64,000 nt of DNA from Thermomonas haemolytica (lineage in GTDB: Bacteria > Pseudomonadota > Gammaproteobacteria > Xanthomonadales > Xanthomonadaceae). Where the stretch lies: the NCBI RefSeq assembly GCF_004346265.1, contig NZ_SMAP01000001.1, positions 372,001-436,000 on the forward strand, in the 5' to 3' direction. Shown in pieces: positions 52,986 to 60,587 of the stretch; within the stretch, counting starts at the first letter, position 1; the number at the start of each line of letters is the position of its first letter. Position numbers and translations under genes: made by a program. The notes beneath the pieces are model-generated. The model made no database searches. It was not told the origin of the DNA and worked only from the letters and a program-made list of their open reading frames with translations.

Positions 52986-54083
52986 ATGGACACCCCAGCA
53001 CCCCGCCCGGATGCCGTCGCCCGCACCTGGGTCCACGATGCCATCGCCCTGCTGGAACAGGAGGCCGCGCGCTCGGCCGACACCCACCTGCTGCGACTGG
53101 ATTTTCCCGGCTTCCCCGGGATCACCTTCTATCTGAAGGACGAGGCCAGCCATCCCACCGGCAGCCTCAAGCACCGGCTGGCGCGCTCGCTGTTCCTGTA
53201 TGCGCTGTGCAACGGCCGGCTGCGCCCGGGGCAGACGGTGGTGGATGCCTCCTCCGGCAGCACCGCGATCTCGGAAGCGTGGTTCGCACGCCTGCTGGGG
53301 CTGCCGTTCGTGGCGGTGATGCCGGCCTGCACCGCGCCGCAGAAGATCCAGGCCGTGCAGGCGCTGGGCGGTTGCTGCGACCTGGTGGAGGACCCGCTGC
53401 AGGTGCATGCCCGCGCCGCCGAGCATGCCGCCAACGGCGCCTGCCACCTCGACCAGTTCGGGCTGGCCGAACGCGCCACCGACTGGCGCGGCAACAACAA
53501 CATCGCCGAGTCGATCCTCGGCCAGCTGCGCCGCGAGCCGCAACCGGTACCGGCGTGGATCGTCTGCGGCGCCGGCACCGGCGGCACTTCGGCCACGATT
53601 GGCCGCTACCTGCGCTATCGCCGGCTGGAGACCCGCCTGTGCGTGGCCGAACCCGCCGGCAGCGGCTACGTGCATGGCTGGCGCAGCCGCGACCGCGGCG
53701 CGCTGGCCAGCCGGCCGACCCTGATCGAGGGCATCGGCCGCCCCAAGGTGGAGCCCGGGTTCCTGTTCGACGTGGTGGACGCGGTGGTGGAAGTCGAGGA
53801 CGCCGCGTCGATCGCCGCCGCGCTGCTGCTGGAAGACCTGCTGGGCACCCGCTACGGCGGCTCTTCCGGCACCAACTTCGTGGCCTGCCTGCAGCTGGCG
53901 GCCGACATGCGCGCCCGCGGCGAGACCGGCAGCGTGGTGACCCTGCTGTGCGACCGCGGCAGCCGCTACCGGCAGACCATCTTCGACCCCGGCTGGCGCG
54001 CCGCGCACGGGCTGGAGATCGAACCCTGGCGGCAGGCGCTGGAACAGGCGGCTGCCAGCGGGGTGTGGGCCGCCGCCGGGTAG
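52986..54083 (+). CDS. PLP-dependent cysteine synthase/desulfhydrase family protein
   Basis: Fold-type II PLP enzyme of 365 aa. The Schiff-base lysine is K62 (PTGSLKHRLA), the substrate-binding loop is SSGSTAIS, the phosphate loop is GAGTGGTSATIG, and YGGSSGTN is near the C terminus. The overall layout resembles bacterial L-cysteine desulfhydrase Cds1 and cysteine synthase relatives more than CysK/CysM. It may therefore release sulfide from cysteine, but the reaction cannot be fixed from sequence. GATCAT ends 6 nt before the ATG. It converges with the FNR-type regulator. Confidence 0.82.
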   Translation: MDTPAPRPDAVARTWVHDAIALLEQEAARSADTHLLRLDFPGFPGITFYLKDEASHPTGSLKHRLARSLFLYALCNGRLRPGQTVVDASSGSTAISEAWFARLLGLPFVAVMPACTAPQKIQAVQALGGCCDLVEDPLQVHARAAEHAANGACHLDQFGLAERATDWRGNNNIAESILGQLRREPQPVPAWIVCGAGTGGTSATIGRYLRYRRLETRLCVAEPAGSGYVHGWRSRDRGALASRPTLIEGIGRPKVEPGFLFDVVDAVVEVEDAASIAAALLLEDLLGTRYGGSSGTNFVACLQLAADMRARGETGSVVTLLCDRGSRYRQTIFDPGWRAAHGLEIEPWRQALEQAAASGVWAAAG

Positions 54084-54091
54084 GCCGCGGC

Positions 54092-54862
54092 TCAACCCGG
54101 GCTGCGCCGGCGTTGCGGTGGCAGGTCGTCGCCCTCGCAGCCGCTGGCGGCGGCCTGCAGGGCACGTGCATCCAGGATGCGCACGCGACGCCCACGGACC
54201 TCGATCACCCCGTCCTCGTGCAGGCGGCTGAAACCGCGGCTCACGGTTTCCAGCACCAGCCCCAGATAGCGGGCGATCTCGTCGCGGCTCATCGGCAGCT
54301 GGAAGTCGTCGGCGGGACGGCCGATCCGGCGCAGGCGTTCGCCCAGCCCGTGCAGGAATAAGGCGATCCGCTCGCTGGCCTGGCGCCGCGCCAGCACGTC
54401 CACGTGGTCGTGGTCGAGATCCGCGCTCTGCCCCATGATGCGCAGCAGCTGCCGCTGCAGGCTGGGCACCTGCGCCGCGACCTGCGCCAGCTGGTTGAAC
54501 GGCAGTTCGCACACGCGCGCATCGCTCAGTGCCACCGCCTCGCAACGGTGCTGGCCGCTGCCCACCGCGTCCAGCCCGAACAGCTCGCCCGGGAGGTGAA
54601 AGCCCAGCACGTGCTCCTCGCCCGCGGGCGTCACCGCCACCGTCTTGAAACTGCCCTCGCTGGCCACGTACACCGCGCCCAGCGGATCTCCGGTGCGGAA
54701 CAAGACATCGCCGCGCGCCAGCGGGCGGCGCCGCGGCACGACCCGCTCCAGATGCGCGAGATCCTGGGCATCCACTCCGGCCGGCATGCACAGCGCGTGC
54801 AGTGAACACTCCACGCAGCTACGGCGCAGCCTGGCCAGGTCCAGTGGAATCGGCTCACTCAT
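54092..54862 (-). CDS. fnr: FNR/Anr-type oxygen-sensing transcription regulator
   Basis: Crp-Fnr family activator of 256 aa. N-terminal cysteines C16, C19 and C25 (C-x2-C-x5-C, as in E. coli FNR) with C107 (QHRCEAV) can hold an oxygen-sensitive [4Fe-4S] cluster. A cyclic-nucleotide-type beta-roll follows. The C-terminal HTH (MSRDEIARYLGLVLETVSRGFSRL) has the ETxSR recognition helix (E, S and R residues) that reads TTGAT half-sites. It is divergent from ccoN, with a perfect FNR box between, and would activate ccoN and hemN when oxygen is low. Negative autoregulation from the same box is possible. Confidence 0.93.
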   Translation of the reverse strand: MSEPIPLDLARLRRSCVECSLHALCMPAGVDAQDLAHLERVVPRRRPLARGDVLFRTGDPLGAVYVASEGSFKTVAVTPAGEEHVLGFHLPGELFGLDAVGSGQHRCEAVALSDARVCELPFNQLAQVAAQVPSLQRQLLRIMGQSADLDHDHVDVLARRQASERIALFLHGLGERLRRIGRPADDFQLPMSRDEIARYLGLVLETVSRGFSRLHEDGVIEVRGRRVRILDARALQAAASGCEGDDLPPQRRRSPG

Positions 54863-54985
54863 CCGCGCTCCCCATCCATCCTGCCAGGCGACCGGGCCGG
54901 GCCCGGCTCGAAAACATCACTTGCCTCCATATTGACGGCCCGCGCCGGCAGCGGCAACCCCGCCGCACAGCGGCCATCACCGGAT

Positions 54986-54999
54986 TTGATCCTGATCAA
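54986..54999 (+). promoter_or_regulatory. Perfect FNR box in the fnr-ccoN intergenic region
   Basis: TTGATCCTGATCAA matches all ten defined bases of TTGATnnnnATCAA. A TAGCAT hexamer (55022-55027) starts 22 nt later, placing the predicted transcription start near 55034 and the box centre (54992.5) at about -41.5: a class II FNR site for ccoN. The regulator gene starts 123 nt away on the other side. Confidence 0.92.
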
Positions 55000-55021
55000 G
55001 GGCGGGCGCGCGGACAGCGCC

Positions 55022-55027
55022 TAGCAT
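55022..55027 (+). promoter_or_regulatory. Candidate -10 of the ccoNOQP operon
   Basis: TAGCAT, 22 nt after the FNR box as at hemN. The ATG at 55026 overlaps this hexamer and cannot be the start. A CCGGAG ribosome site (55041-55046) and the ATG at 55053 follow, so this message has a short leader. Confidence 0.65.
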
Positions 55028-55052
55028 GCGCGCGTCCATCCCGGAGTCGCAC

Positions 55053-56492
55053 ATGCAAGCCATCCCTGCCACCTACAACGACAAGGTGGTGCGCCAGTTC
55101 GCCGTTGCCACGGTGCTCTGGGGCATCGTCGGCATGCTGGTCGGCGTCATCATCGCCACCCAGCTGTACTGGCCGCACCTGTTCGAGGGCATCCCCTGGC
55201 TCAGTTACGGGCGGCTGCGCCCGCTGCACACCAACGCGGTGATCTTCGCGTTCGGCGGCTGCGCGCTGTTCGCCACCAGCCTGCACGTGGTGCAGCGCAC
55301 CTGCCACGTGCGCCTGCTGTCCGACCGGCTGGCCGCGTTCGTGTTCTGGGGCTGGCAGGCGGTGATCGTGGCCGCCGCGGTCTCGCTGCCGCTGGGCTAC
55401 ACCCAGGGCAAGGAATACGCCGAGCTGGAATGGCCGATCGACATCCTGATCACCCTCGTGTGGGTGGCCTACGCGGTGCTGTTCTTCGGCACGATCGCCA
55501 AGCGCCGGGTCAAGCACATCTACGTGGCCAACTGGTTCTACGGCGCCTTCATCATCGCGGTGGCGCTGCTGCACATCGTCAACAACATCGCCATCCCGGC
55601 CGGGCCGATGAAGTCCTACCCGGTCTATTCCGGCGCGGTGGATGCGATGGTGCAGTGGTGGTACGGCCACAACGCGGTGGGCTTCTTCCTGACCGCCGGC
55701 TTCCTCGGGATGATGTACTACTTCGTGCCGAAGCAGGCGCAGCGGCCGATCTATTCCTACCGGCTGTCGATCGTGCACTTCTGGGCGCTGATCGCGGTGT
55801 ACATGTGGGCCGGCCCGCACCACCTGCAGTACACCGCGCTGCCGGACTGGGCGCAGTCGGTGGGCATGGTGTTCTCGCTGATCCTGCTGGCGCCCAGCTG
55901 GGGCGGCGCGATCAACGGCATCATGACCCTCTCCGGGGTGTGGCACAAACTGCGCACCGACCCGATCCTGAAGTTCCTCATCGTCTCGCTCAGCTTCTAC
56001 ATGATGAGCACGTTCGAGGGGCCGATGATGTCGATCAAGACGGTCAACTCGCTGTCGCACTACACCGACTGGACCATCGGCCACGTGCACTCCGGCGCGC
56101 TGGGCTGGGTGGCGATGATCTCGATCGGCTCGATCTACGCATTGCTGCCGCGCCTGCTCGGGCGTCAGCAGATGTATTCGACCCGGCTGATCGACACCCA
56201 CTTCTGGATCCACACCCTCGGCGTGGTGTTCTACATCGCCTCGATGTGGATCGCCGGGGTGATGCAGGGCCTGATGTGGCGGGCGACCAACGCCGACGGC
56301 ACGCTGACCTACACCTTCGTGGAATCGCTCAACGCGACCTATCCCTACTACCTGGGCCGGTTGTTCGGTGGCCTGCTGGTGCTGGCCGGCATGCTGATCA
56401 TGGCGTGGAACGTGTGGCAGACCTACCGCGCCTCCGAAAAGCCGGTCGAACAGCCGCTGCTGGCGCCCGATGTCTCCGAAGCCCGCGCCTGA
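55053..56492 (+). CDS. ccoN: cbb3-type cytochrome c oxidase subunit I
   Basis: Catalytic subunit of the high-affinity cbb3 oxidase, with haems b and b3 and CuB, in the inner membrane. It has 479 aa and twelve membrane helices. Haem and copper ligand histidines are seen in [36 protein letters not shown] and [18 protein letters not shown]. The start at 55053 is set by CCGGAG; the upstream in-frame ATG lies in the -10 hexamer. Expression is expected at low oxygen through FNR. Confidence 0.97.
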   Translation: MQAIPATYNDKVVRQFAVATVLWGIVGMLVGVIIATQLYWPHLFEGIPWLSYGRLRPLHTNAVIFAFGGCALFATSLHVVQRTCHVRLLSDRLAAFVFWGWQAVIVAAAVSLPLGYTQGKEYAELEWPIDILITLVWVAYAVLFFGTIAKRRVKHIYVANWFYGAFIIAVALLHIVNNIAIPAGPMKSYPVYSGAVDAMVQWWYGHNAVGFFLTAGFLGMMYYFVPKQAQRPIYSYRLSIVHFWALIAVYMWAGPHHLQYTALPDWAQSVGMVFSLILLAPSWGGAINGIMTLSGVWHKLRTDPILKFLIVSLSFYMMSTFEGPMMSIKTVNSLSHYTDWTIGHVHSGALGWVAMISIGSIYALLPRLLGRQQMYSTRLIDTHFWIHTLGVVFYIASMWIAGVMQGLMWRATNADGTLTYTFVESLNATYPYYLGRLFGGLLVLAGMLIMAWNVWQTYRASEKPVEQPLLAPDVSEARA

Positions 56493-56499
56493 GGACCCC

Positions 56500-57126
56500 A
56501 TGAGCGAGCAAACACACAACCCGCACGAGAAGCTGGAAAAGAACGTCGGCCTGCTGGCGGTTGCGATCGCCCTGGCCGTGTCCTTCGGCGGCCTGGCCGA
56601 GATCGTTCCGCTGATGTTCCAGGCCGAGACCATCAAGCCGCTACCCGGGGTCAAGCCGTACCCGGCGCTGGAGCTGGCCGGACGCGACGTGTACGTGCGC
56701 GAAGGCTGCTACAACTGCCATTCGCAGATGGTGCGCACGTTGCGTTTCGAAACCGAGCGCTACGGCCATTACTCGCTGGCCGGCGAATCGGTGTACGACC
56801 GCCCGTTCCAGTGGGGCAGCAAGCGCACCGGGCCCGACCTGGCGCGGGTGGGCGGGCGCTATTCCGACGACTGGCACCGGGTGCACCTGAACAATCCGCG
56901 CGACGTGGTCCCTGAATCGAACATGCCCAGCTTCCCGTGGCTGAACCAGAACAAGGTGGACGGGGCCACGGTGCAGGCGCACATGCGCGCGCTCCAGCGC
57001 CTGGGCGACCCCTACAGCAACGCCGAAATCGCCGCCGCGCCGGCGGCGGTGGACGGCAAGACCGAAATGGACGCCCTGGTGGCCTACCTGCAAGGCCTGG
57101 GCAAGCACGCACCGAGGACCCCCTGA
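56500..57126 (+). CDS. ccoO: cbb3-type cytochrome c oxidase subunit II (monohaem)
   Basis: Protein of 208 aa with one N-terminal membrane helix (about residues 14-40) and one haem c site CYNCH at residues 70-74 ([15 protein letters not shown]). A distal Met is likely in SNMPSFPWL. It passes electrons from CcoP to CcoN on the periplasmic side. A GAGGA ribosome site 3-8 nt before the ATG at 56500 supports the start; an in-frame ATG at 56470 overlaps ccoN and would add ten residues. The stop overlaps the ccoQ ATG (TGATG, 57124-57128). Confidence 0.96.
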   Translation: MSEQTHNPHEKLEKNVGLLAVAIALAVSFGGLAEIVPLMFQAETIKPLPGVKPYPALELAGRDVYVREGCYNCHSQMVRTLRFETERYGHYSLAGESVYDRPFQWGSKRTGPDLARVGGRYSDDWHRVHLNNPRDVVPESNMPSFPWLNQNKVDGATVQAHMRALQRLGDPYSNAEIAAAPAAVDGKTEMDALVAYLQGLGKHAPRTP

Positions 57127-57266
57127 TGTTCCAGGGAATCATCACTACCGTATTGATGCTGCTGTTCCTGGCCGGCTGGGCATGGGCCTGGAGCCCGCGC
57201 CGCAAGCGCGATTTCGACGAGGCGGCGCAACTGCCGCTGGAATCCGATGAGGAGAACACCCGATGA
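57126..57266 (+). CDS. ccoQ: cbb3-type oxidase small subunit CcoQ
   Basis: Protein of 46 aa with one membrane helix (FQGIITTVLMLLFLAGWAWAW) and a basic then acidic tail (SPRRKRDFDEAAQLPL). It stabilises the oxidase against oxygen damage in other species. It is packed between ccoO and ccoP with overlaps on both sides (TGATG and ATGA), typical of ccoNOQP. Confidence 0.93.
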   Translation: MFQGIITTVLMLLFLAGWAWAWSPRRKRDFDEAAQLPLESDEENTR

Positions 57267-58204
57267 GCGCGGGATGGTCGTGGTACGTGATCGTGCTGAT
57301 CGCGCTGAATATCGTCGGTTGCGCCTGGTTGCTGTGGTGGACATCGCGCCGGCGCCCGGGCGACCCGCGCCCGGAGGACACCAGCCATGTCTGGGACGGC
57401 AACCTCACCGAGTACAACAAGCCGCTGCCGAAGTGGTGGATCAACCTGTTCTACCTCACCATCCTGTTCGGCATCGGCTACCTGCTGTGGTACCCGGGGC
57501 TGGGCAACTTCGCCGGCCTTGGCAAGTGGACCTCACAGAAAGAACAGGCCCGCGACGCCGCGCTGGCCAATGCCCAGCTAGAGAAGACCTTCGCCCCTTA
57601 CAAGGGCCAGCCGATCGACGTGCTGGCGCGCGATCCGCAGGCGCTGAAGCTGGGCAAGTCGATCTTCGGCAACAACTGCGCCACCTGCCACGGCTCGGCC
57701 GGCAAGGGCGCCGTGGGCTACCCCAACCTGACCGATGCCATCTGGCACTGGGGCGGCAGCCCCGAGCAGATCCTGGAAACCATTCTCCATGGCCGCGAGG
57801 CGGTGATGCCGGCCTGGGGGAGCGTGCTTCAGGGCATGGCAGGTCCCGATGCCGTGGATTATGTGATTGCCTATGTGCGTCAGCTCGGCGACCCGCAGGG
57901 CGGCAATCCGTCCGACTATGCTGCCGCGCGCGGCAAGGCCCTCTACGACGGCCTGTGCGTGGCCTGCCATGGGCCCGCGGGCAAAGGCAACCCGGCGATC
58001 GGCGCGCCAGACCTCACCGACAGCTACTGGCTGTACGGCGACAGCCGCGAGGCCCTGCGCGAGACCATCGGCAACGGCCGCCACGGGGTGATGCCGGCCT
58101 GGGGCCCGGTGCTGGGTGACACCCGTTCACGCCTGGTCGCGGCCTACGTCTGGTCGCTCTCGCACCCGGCAGCGACCGACGCCAGCAACAAGGGCACGCC
58201 ATGA
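57263..58204 (+). CDS. ccoP: cbb3-type oxidase dihaem subunit III
   Basis: Protein of 313 aa with two N-terminal membrane helices (about residues 7-26 and 57-76), so it is the two-helix type. Two haem c sites follow: CATCH at residues 139-143 and CVACH at 232-236. The Met axial ligands are in the repeated VMPAWG (residues about 181 and 276). DNLTEYNKPLPKWW-type sequence (DGNLTEYNKPLPKWWI) marks CcoP. It takes electrons from cytochrome bc1 via soluble cytochromes. The stop overlaps the next ATG (ATGA). Confidence 0.96.
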   Translation: MSAGWSWYVIVLIALNIVGCAWLLWWTSRRRPGDPRPEDTSHVWDGNLTEYNKPLPKWWINLFYLTILFGIGYLLWYPGLGNFAGLGKWTSQKEQARDAALANAQLEKTFAPYKGQPIDVLARDPQALKLGKSIFGNNCATCHGSAGKGAVGYPNLTDAIWHWGGSPEQILETILHGREAVMPAWGSVLQGMAGPDAVDYVIAYVRQLGDPQGGNPSDYAAARGKALYDGLCVACHGPAGKGNPAIGAPDLTDSYWLYGDSREALRETIGNGRHGVMPAWGPVLGDTRSRLVAAYVWSLSHPAATDASNKGTP

Positions 58205-58497
58205 CCGACTTCACCGCCCCGCGCCTGGACCATCCGCCGCGCCCGCTGGCGCAGCGGATCGGAGCCATCGTCTGGCCCAGCTTCTTCACGGCCGGGGTGG
58301 CGACGATGGCGTTCTTCGCCTTCGTCGATCCGCTGGCGCTGCGCGACGCCACCTTCCCGCAACTGCATATCACCCGCGGCCTGGGCTACACCCTGGGCTT
58401 CTTCGCGTTCTGGCTGGCCACCGCCGCCTCCAGCCTGTTCACCTGGATCCTGCTGCGGCCGGCCAGCCGGTTCAACCGGCCACTGCCGCGCGACTGA
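58201..58497 (+). CDS. Small membrane protein between ccoP and ccoG
   Basis: Protein of 98 aa with two membrane helices (about residues 22-42 and 61-85), a proline-rich start and an Arg-rich end. It overlaps ccoP (ATGA, 58201-58204) and ends 5 nt before ccoG, so it is surely part of the same operon. I do not recognise a named family. It is longer than CcoQ or CcoS and has no haem motif. A role in oxidase assembly or stability is inferred only from position. Confidence 0.75.
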   Translation: MTDFTAPRLDHPPRPLAQRIGAIVWPSFFTAGVATMAFFAFVDPLALRDATFPQLHITRGLGYTLGFFAFWLATAASSLFTWILLRPASRFNRPLPRD

Positions 58498-58501
58498 CGC
58501 C

Positions 58502-60052
58502 ATGGCCAACAAGCAAATCCCCCTCGACGTGCTGGACACCGGCGGCAGCGCCTACGTCAGCGAGCGCAAGGTCTATCCGCGCGAAGTCTCCGGGCGGCTG
58601 TCGCGGCTGCGCACGGCGGCGGTGTTCTGGCTGCTGGGCATGTTCTATCTGTTCCCGTGGCTGTCATGGGACGGGCGCCAGGCAGTCCTGTTCGACCTGC
58701 CGGCCCGCAAGTTCTACGTGTTCGGGCTGACCTTCTGGCCGCAGGACTTCATCTTCCTGGCGATGCTGCTGATGATCGCCGCGCTCGCGCTGTTCTTCTT
58801 CACCGCCCTGGCCGGGCGCCTGTGGTGCGGCTATGCCTGCCCGCAGACGGTGTGGACGGAAGTCTTCCTGTGGATGGAGAGCGCGATCGAGGGCGACCGC
58901 AACAAGCGGATGAAGCTGGATGCCGGCCCGTGGACGCGCGAAAAACTGCTGCGCAAGGGCACCAAGCACGCGATCTGGCTGCTGTTCGCCCTGTGGACGG
59001 GGTTTACGTTCGTCGGCTTCTTCACCCCGATCCGCGACCTCGCCACGCGTGCCTGGCCGTTCCAGTGGAGCGGCTGGGAGACGTTCTGGGTGTTCTTCTA
59101 TGCCCTGGCCACCTGGGGCAATGCCGGCTTCCTGCGCGAGCAGGTCTGCAAGTACATGTGCCCATACGCGCGCTTTCAGAGCGCGATGTTCGACCGCAAC
59201 ACCCTGATCATCGCCTACGACGCCATGCGCGGCGAGCCGCGCGGCCCGCGCAAGCGTGGCATCGCCAGCGTGCTGGAGCGCGCCCGCGGCCTGCTGGATG
59301 CGCGCACCGCCTACGACTATGTGTTCCGCGCCGGCAAGCACCCCTCGGCCGCCACCCAGGCCGCGCAGGCCAAGGGCACCATCACCTGGGACGGCGACCT
59401 CCAGCAGGTGGAACCGCTGCCGAAGTTCGCGCCGGAGGAACTGGGCGACTGCATCGACTGCACCATCTGCGTGCAGGTCTGCCCGACCGGCATAGACATC
59501 CGCAACGGCCTGCAATATGAATGCATCGCCTGCGGCGCCTGCATCGACGCCTGCGACGAGGTGATGGCGAAGATGGGCTACCCCAAGGGCCTGATCCGCT
59601 ATTCCACCCAGAACGCCATCGATGGCAAGCCCACCCGCGTGCTGCGCCCGCGCGTGGTGGTCTATGGGTTGATCTTGCTCGGATTGCTAGCAGGCTGGAC
59701 CTGGGGGGTTTTGCACCGCAGCCCGCTGATCGCGGAAGTGTTGCGCGACCGCAATGCGCTCTACCAGCAGGCTGGCGACCATATCGCCAACAGCTACACC
59801 CTCAAGCTGGTGAACAAGACCGACGCCGCCCAGACCTACCGGGTCCGTCTCGAGGCCGATCCGGCGCTGCACCTGCGCCTGGCCGGGGAGCCGCTGGAGT
59901 TGCAGGTGCAGGCCGGCGCGGTGTCGGCACAGGCGATCGAAATCGACGCCCCCGCCAACGTGCGCGGACGGCATCCGCTCGCGCTGGTGGTGGAAGCCGG
60001 CGACGGCAGTGCCAAAGCGCGCGTGGAAAGTGCATTCTTCGGTCCGATCTGA
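58502..60052 (+). CDS. ccoG: Cytochrome c oxidase accessory protein CcoG (FixG)
   Basis: Membrane iron-sulfur protein that reduces Cu(II) to Cu(I) for cbb3 oxidase maturation. Of 516 aa, the N-terminal part carries five membrane helices and the motifs WCGYACPQTVWTE and CKYMCPYARFQ. Two 4Fe-4S motifs follow: CIDCTICVQVCPTGI and CIACGACIDACDEV. After a last helix, the C-terminal immunoglobulin-like domain (FixG_C, NSYTLKLVNKTDAAQTY) lies in the periplasm. Confidence 0.96.
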   Translation: MANKQIPLDVLDTGGSAYVSERKVYPREVSGRLSRLRTAAVFWLLGMFYLFPWLSWDGRQAVLFDLPARKFYVFGLTFWPQDFIFLAMLLMIAALALFFFTALAGRLWCGYACPQTVWTEVFLWMESAIEGDRNKRMKLDAGPWTREKLLRKGTKHAIWLLFALWTGFTFVGFFTPIRDLATRAWPFQWSGWETFWVFFYALATWGNAGFLREQVCKYMCPYARFQSAMFDRNTLIIAYDAMRGEPRGPRKRGIASVLERARGLLDARTAYDYVFRAGKHPSAATQAAQAKGTITWDGDLQQVEPLPKFAPEELGDCIDCTICVQVCPTGIDIRNGLQYECIACGACIDACDEVMAKMGYPKGLIRYSTQNAIDGKPTRVLRPRVVVYGLILLGLLAGWTWGVLHRSPLIAEVLRDRNALYQQAGDHIANSYTLKLVNKTDAAQTYRVRLEADPALHLRLAGEPLELQVQAGAVSAQAIEIDAPANVRGRHPLALVVEAGDGSAKARVESAFFGPI

Positions 60053-60069
60053 ACACGCGAGCCCTGCCC

Positions 60070-60582
60070 ATGGACACCCGCTCTTCCCCGTGGCGCCAGC
60101 CCGTCGTCTGGCTGATGCTGGTCATGGTCGGCCTGGTGGTGGTGGCAGGCATCACCATGGTCGTGGTCGCCACCTCCGACGGCCCGATGGACGCGGTGCC
60201 GGACGAAGTGCAGCGCACCGGCCAGGCCCAGCAGGCCGACCTCGGCCCGGATGCCCGCGCCGCGCGGATGCAGCTGGCCGCGATCGTGCGCGTGGACCGC
60301 GAGCACGGGTTCGTGGAAGTGCTGCCGGTGTCAGGCGATTTCGACCACGCCGCGCCACTGCGCCTGCACCTGCAGCACCCCGCACGTGCGGATGCCGACC
60401 TGGTGCTGGCACTGGCGCCGCATGAAACCGGCTGGCGTGCCACCGCTACCCCGGCGCTCGACCACGACTGGCTGCTGCAGCTGGAACCCGCCGGCAAGGC
60501 CGACTGGCGCCTGCGCGGACGGCTTCCGCACGCCCAACTGGCCGCGCAGCTGCGCCCGGCGCTGGACGACGCCCAGCCCTGA
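60070..60582 (+). CDS. ccoH: FixH-like cbb3 oxidase assembly protein
   Basis: Protein of 170 aa with one N-terminal helix (about residues 10-33, PVVWLMLVMVGLVVVAGITMVVVA) and a periplasmic beta-rich domain. Position between ccoG and ccoI, length and topology fit FixH/CcoH, although sequence similarity is weak in this fast-evolving family. CcoH assists assembly of the oxidase subunits. It starts 17 nt after ccoG. Confidence 0.85.
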   Translation: MDTRSSPWRQPVVWLMLVMVGLVVVAGITMVVVATSDGPMDAVPDEVQRTGQAQQADLGPDARAARMQLAAIVRVDREHGFVEVLPVSGDFDHAAPLRLHLQHPARADADLVLALAPHETGWRATATPALDHDWLLQLEPAGKADWRLRGRLPHAQLAAQLRPALDDAQP

Positions 60583-60587
60583 TCCCG

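Noticed and set aside
55026-55052. Earlier ATG for ccoN
   Set aside because: It overlaps the predicted -10 and lies before the predicted transcription start. The ATG at 55053 has a ribosome site.
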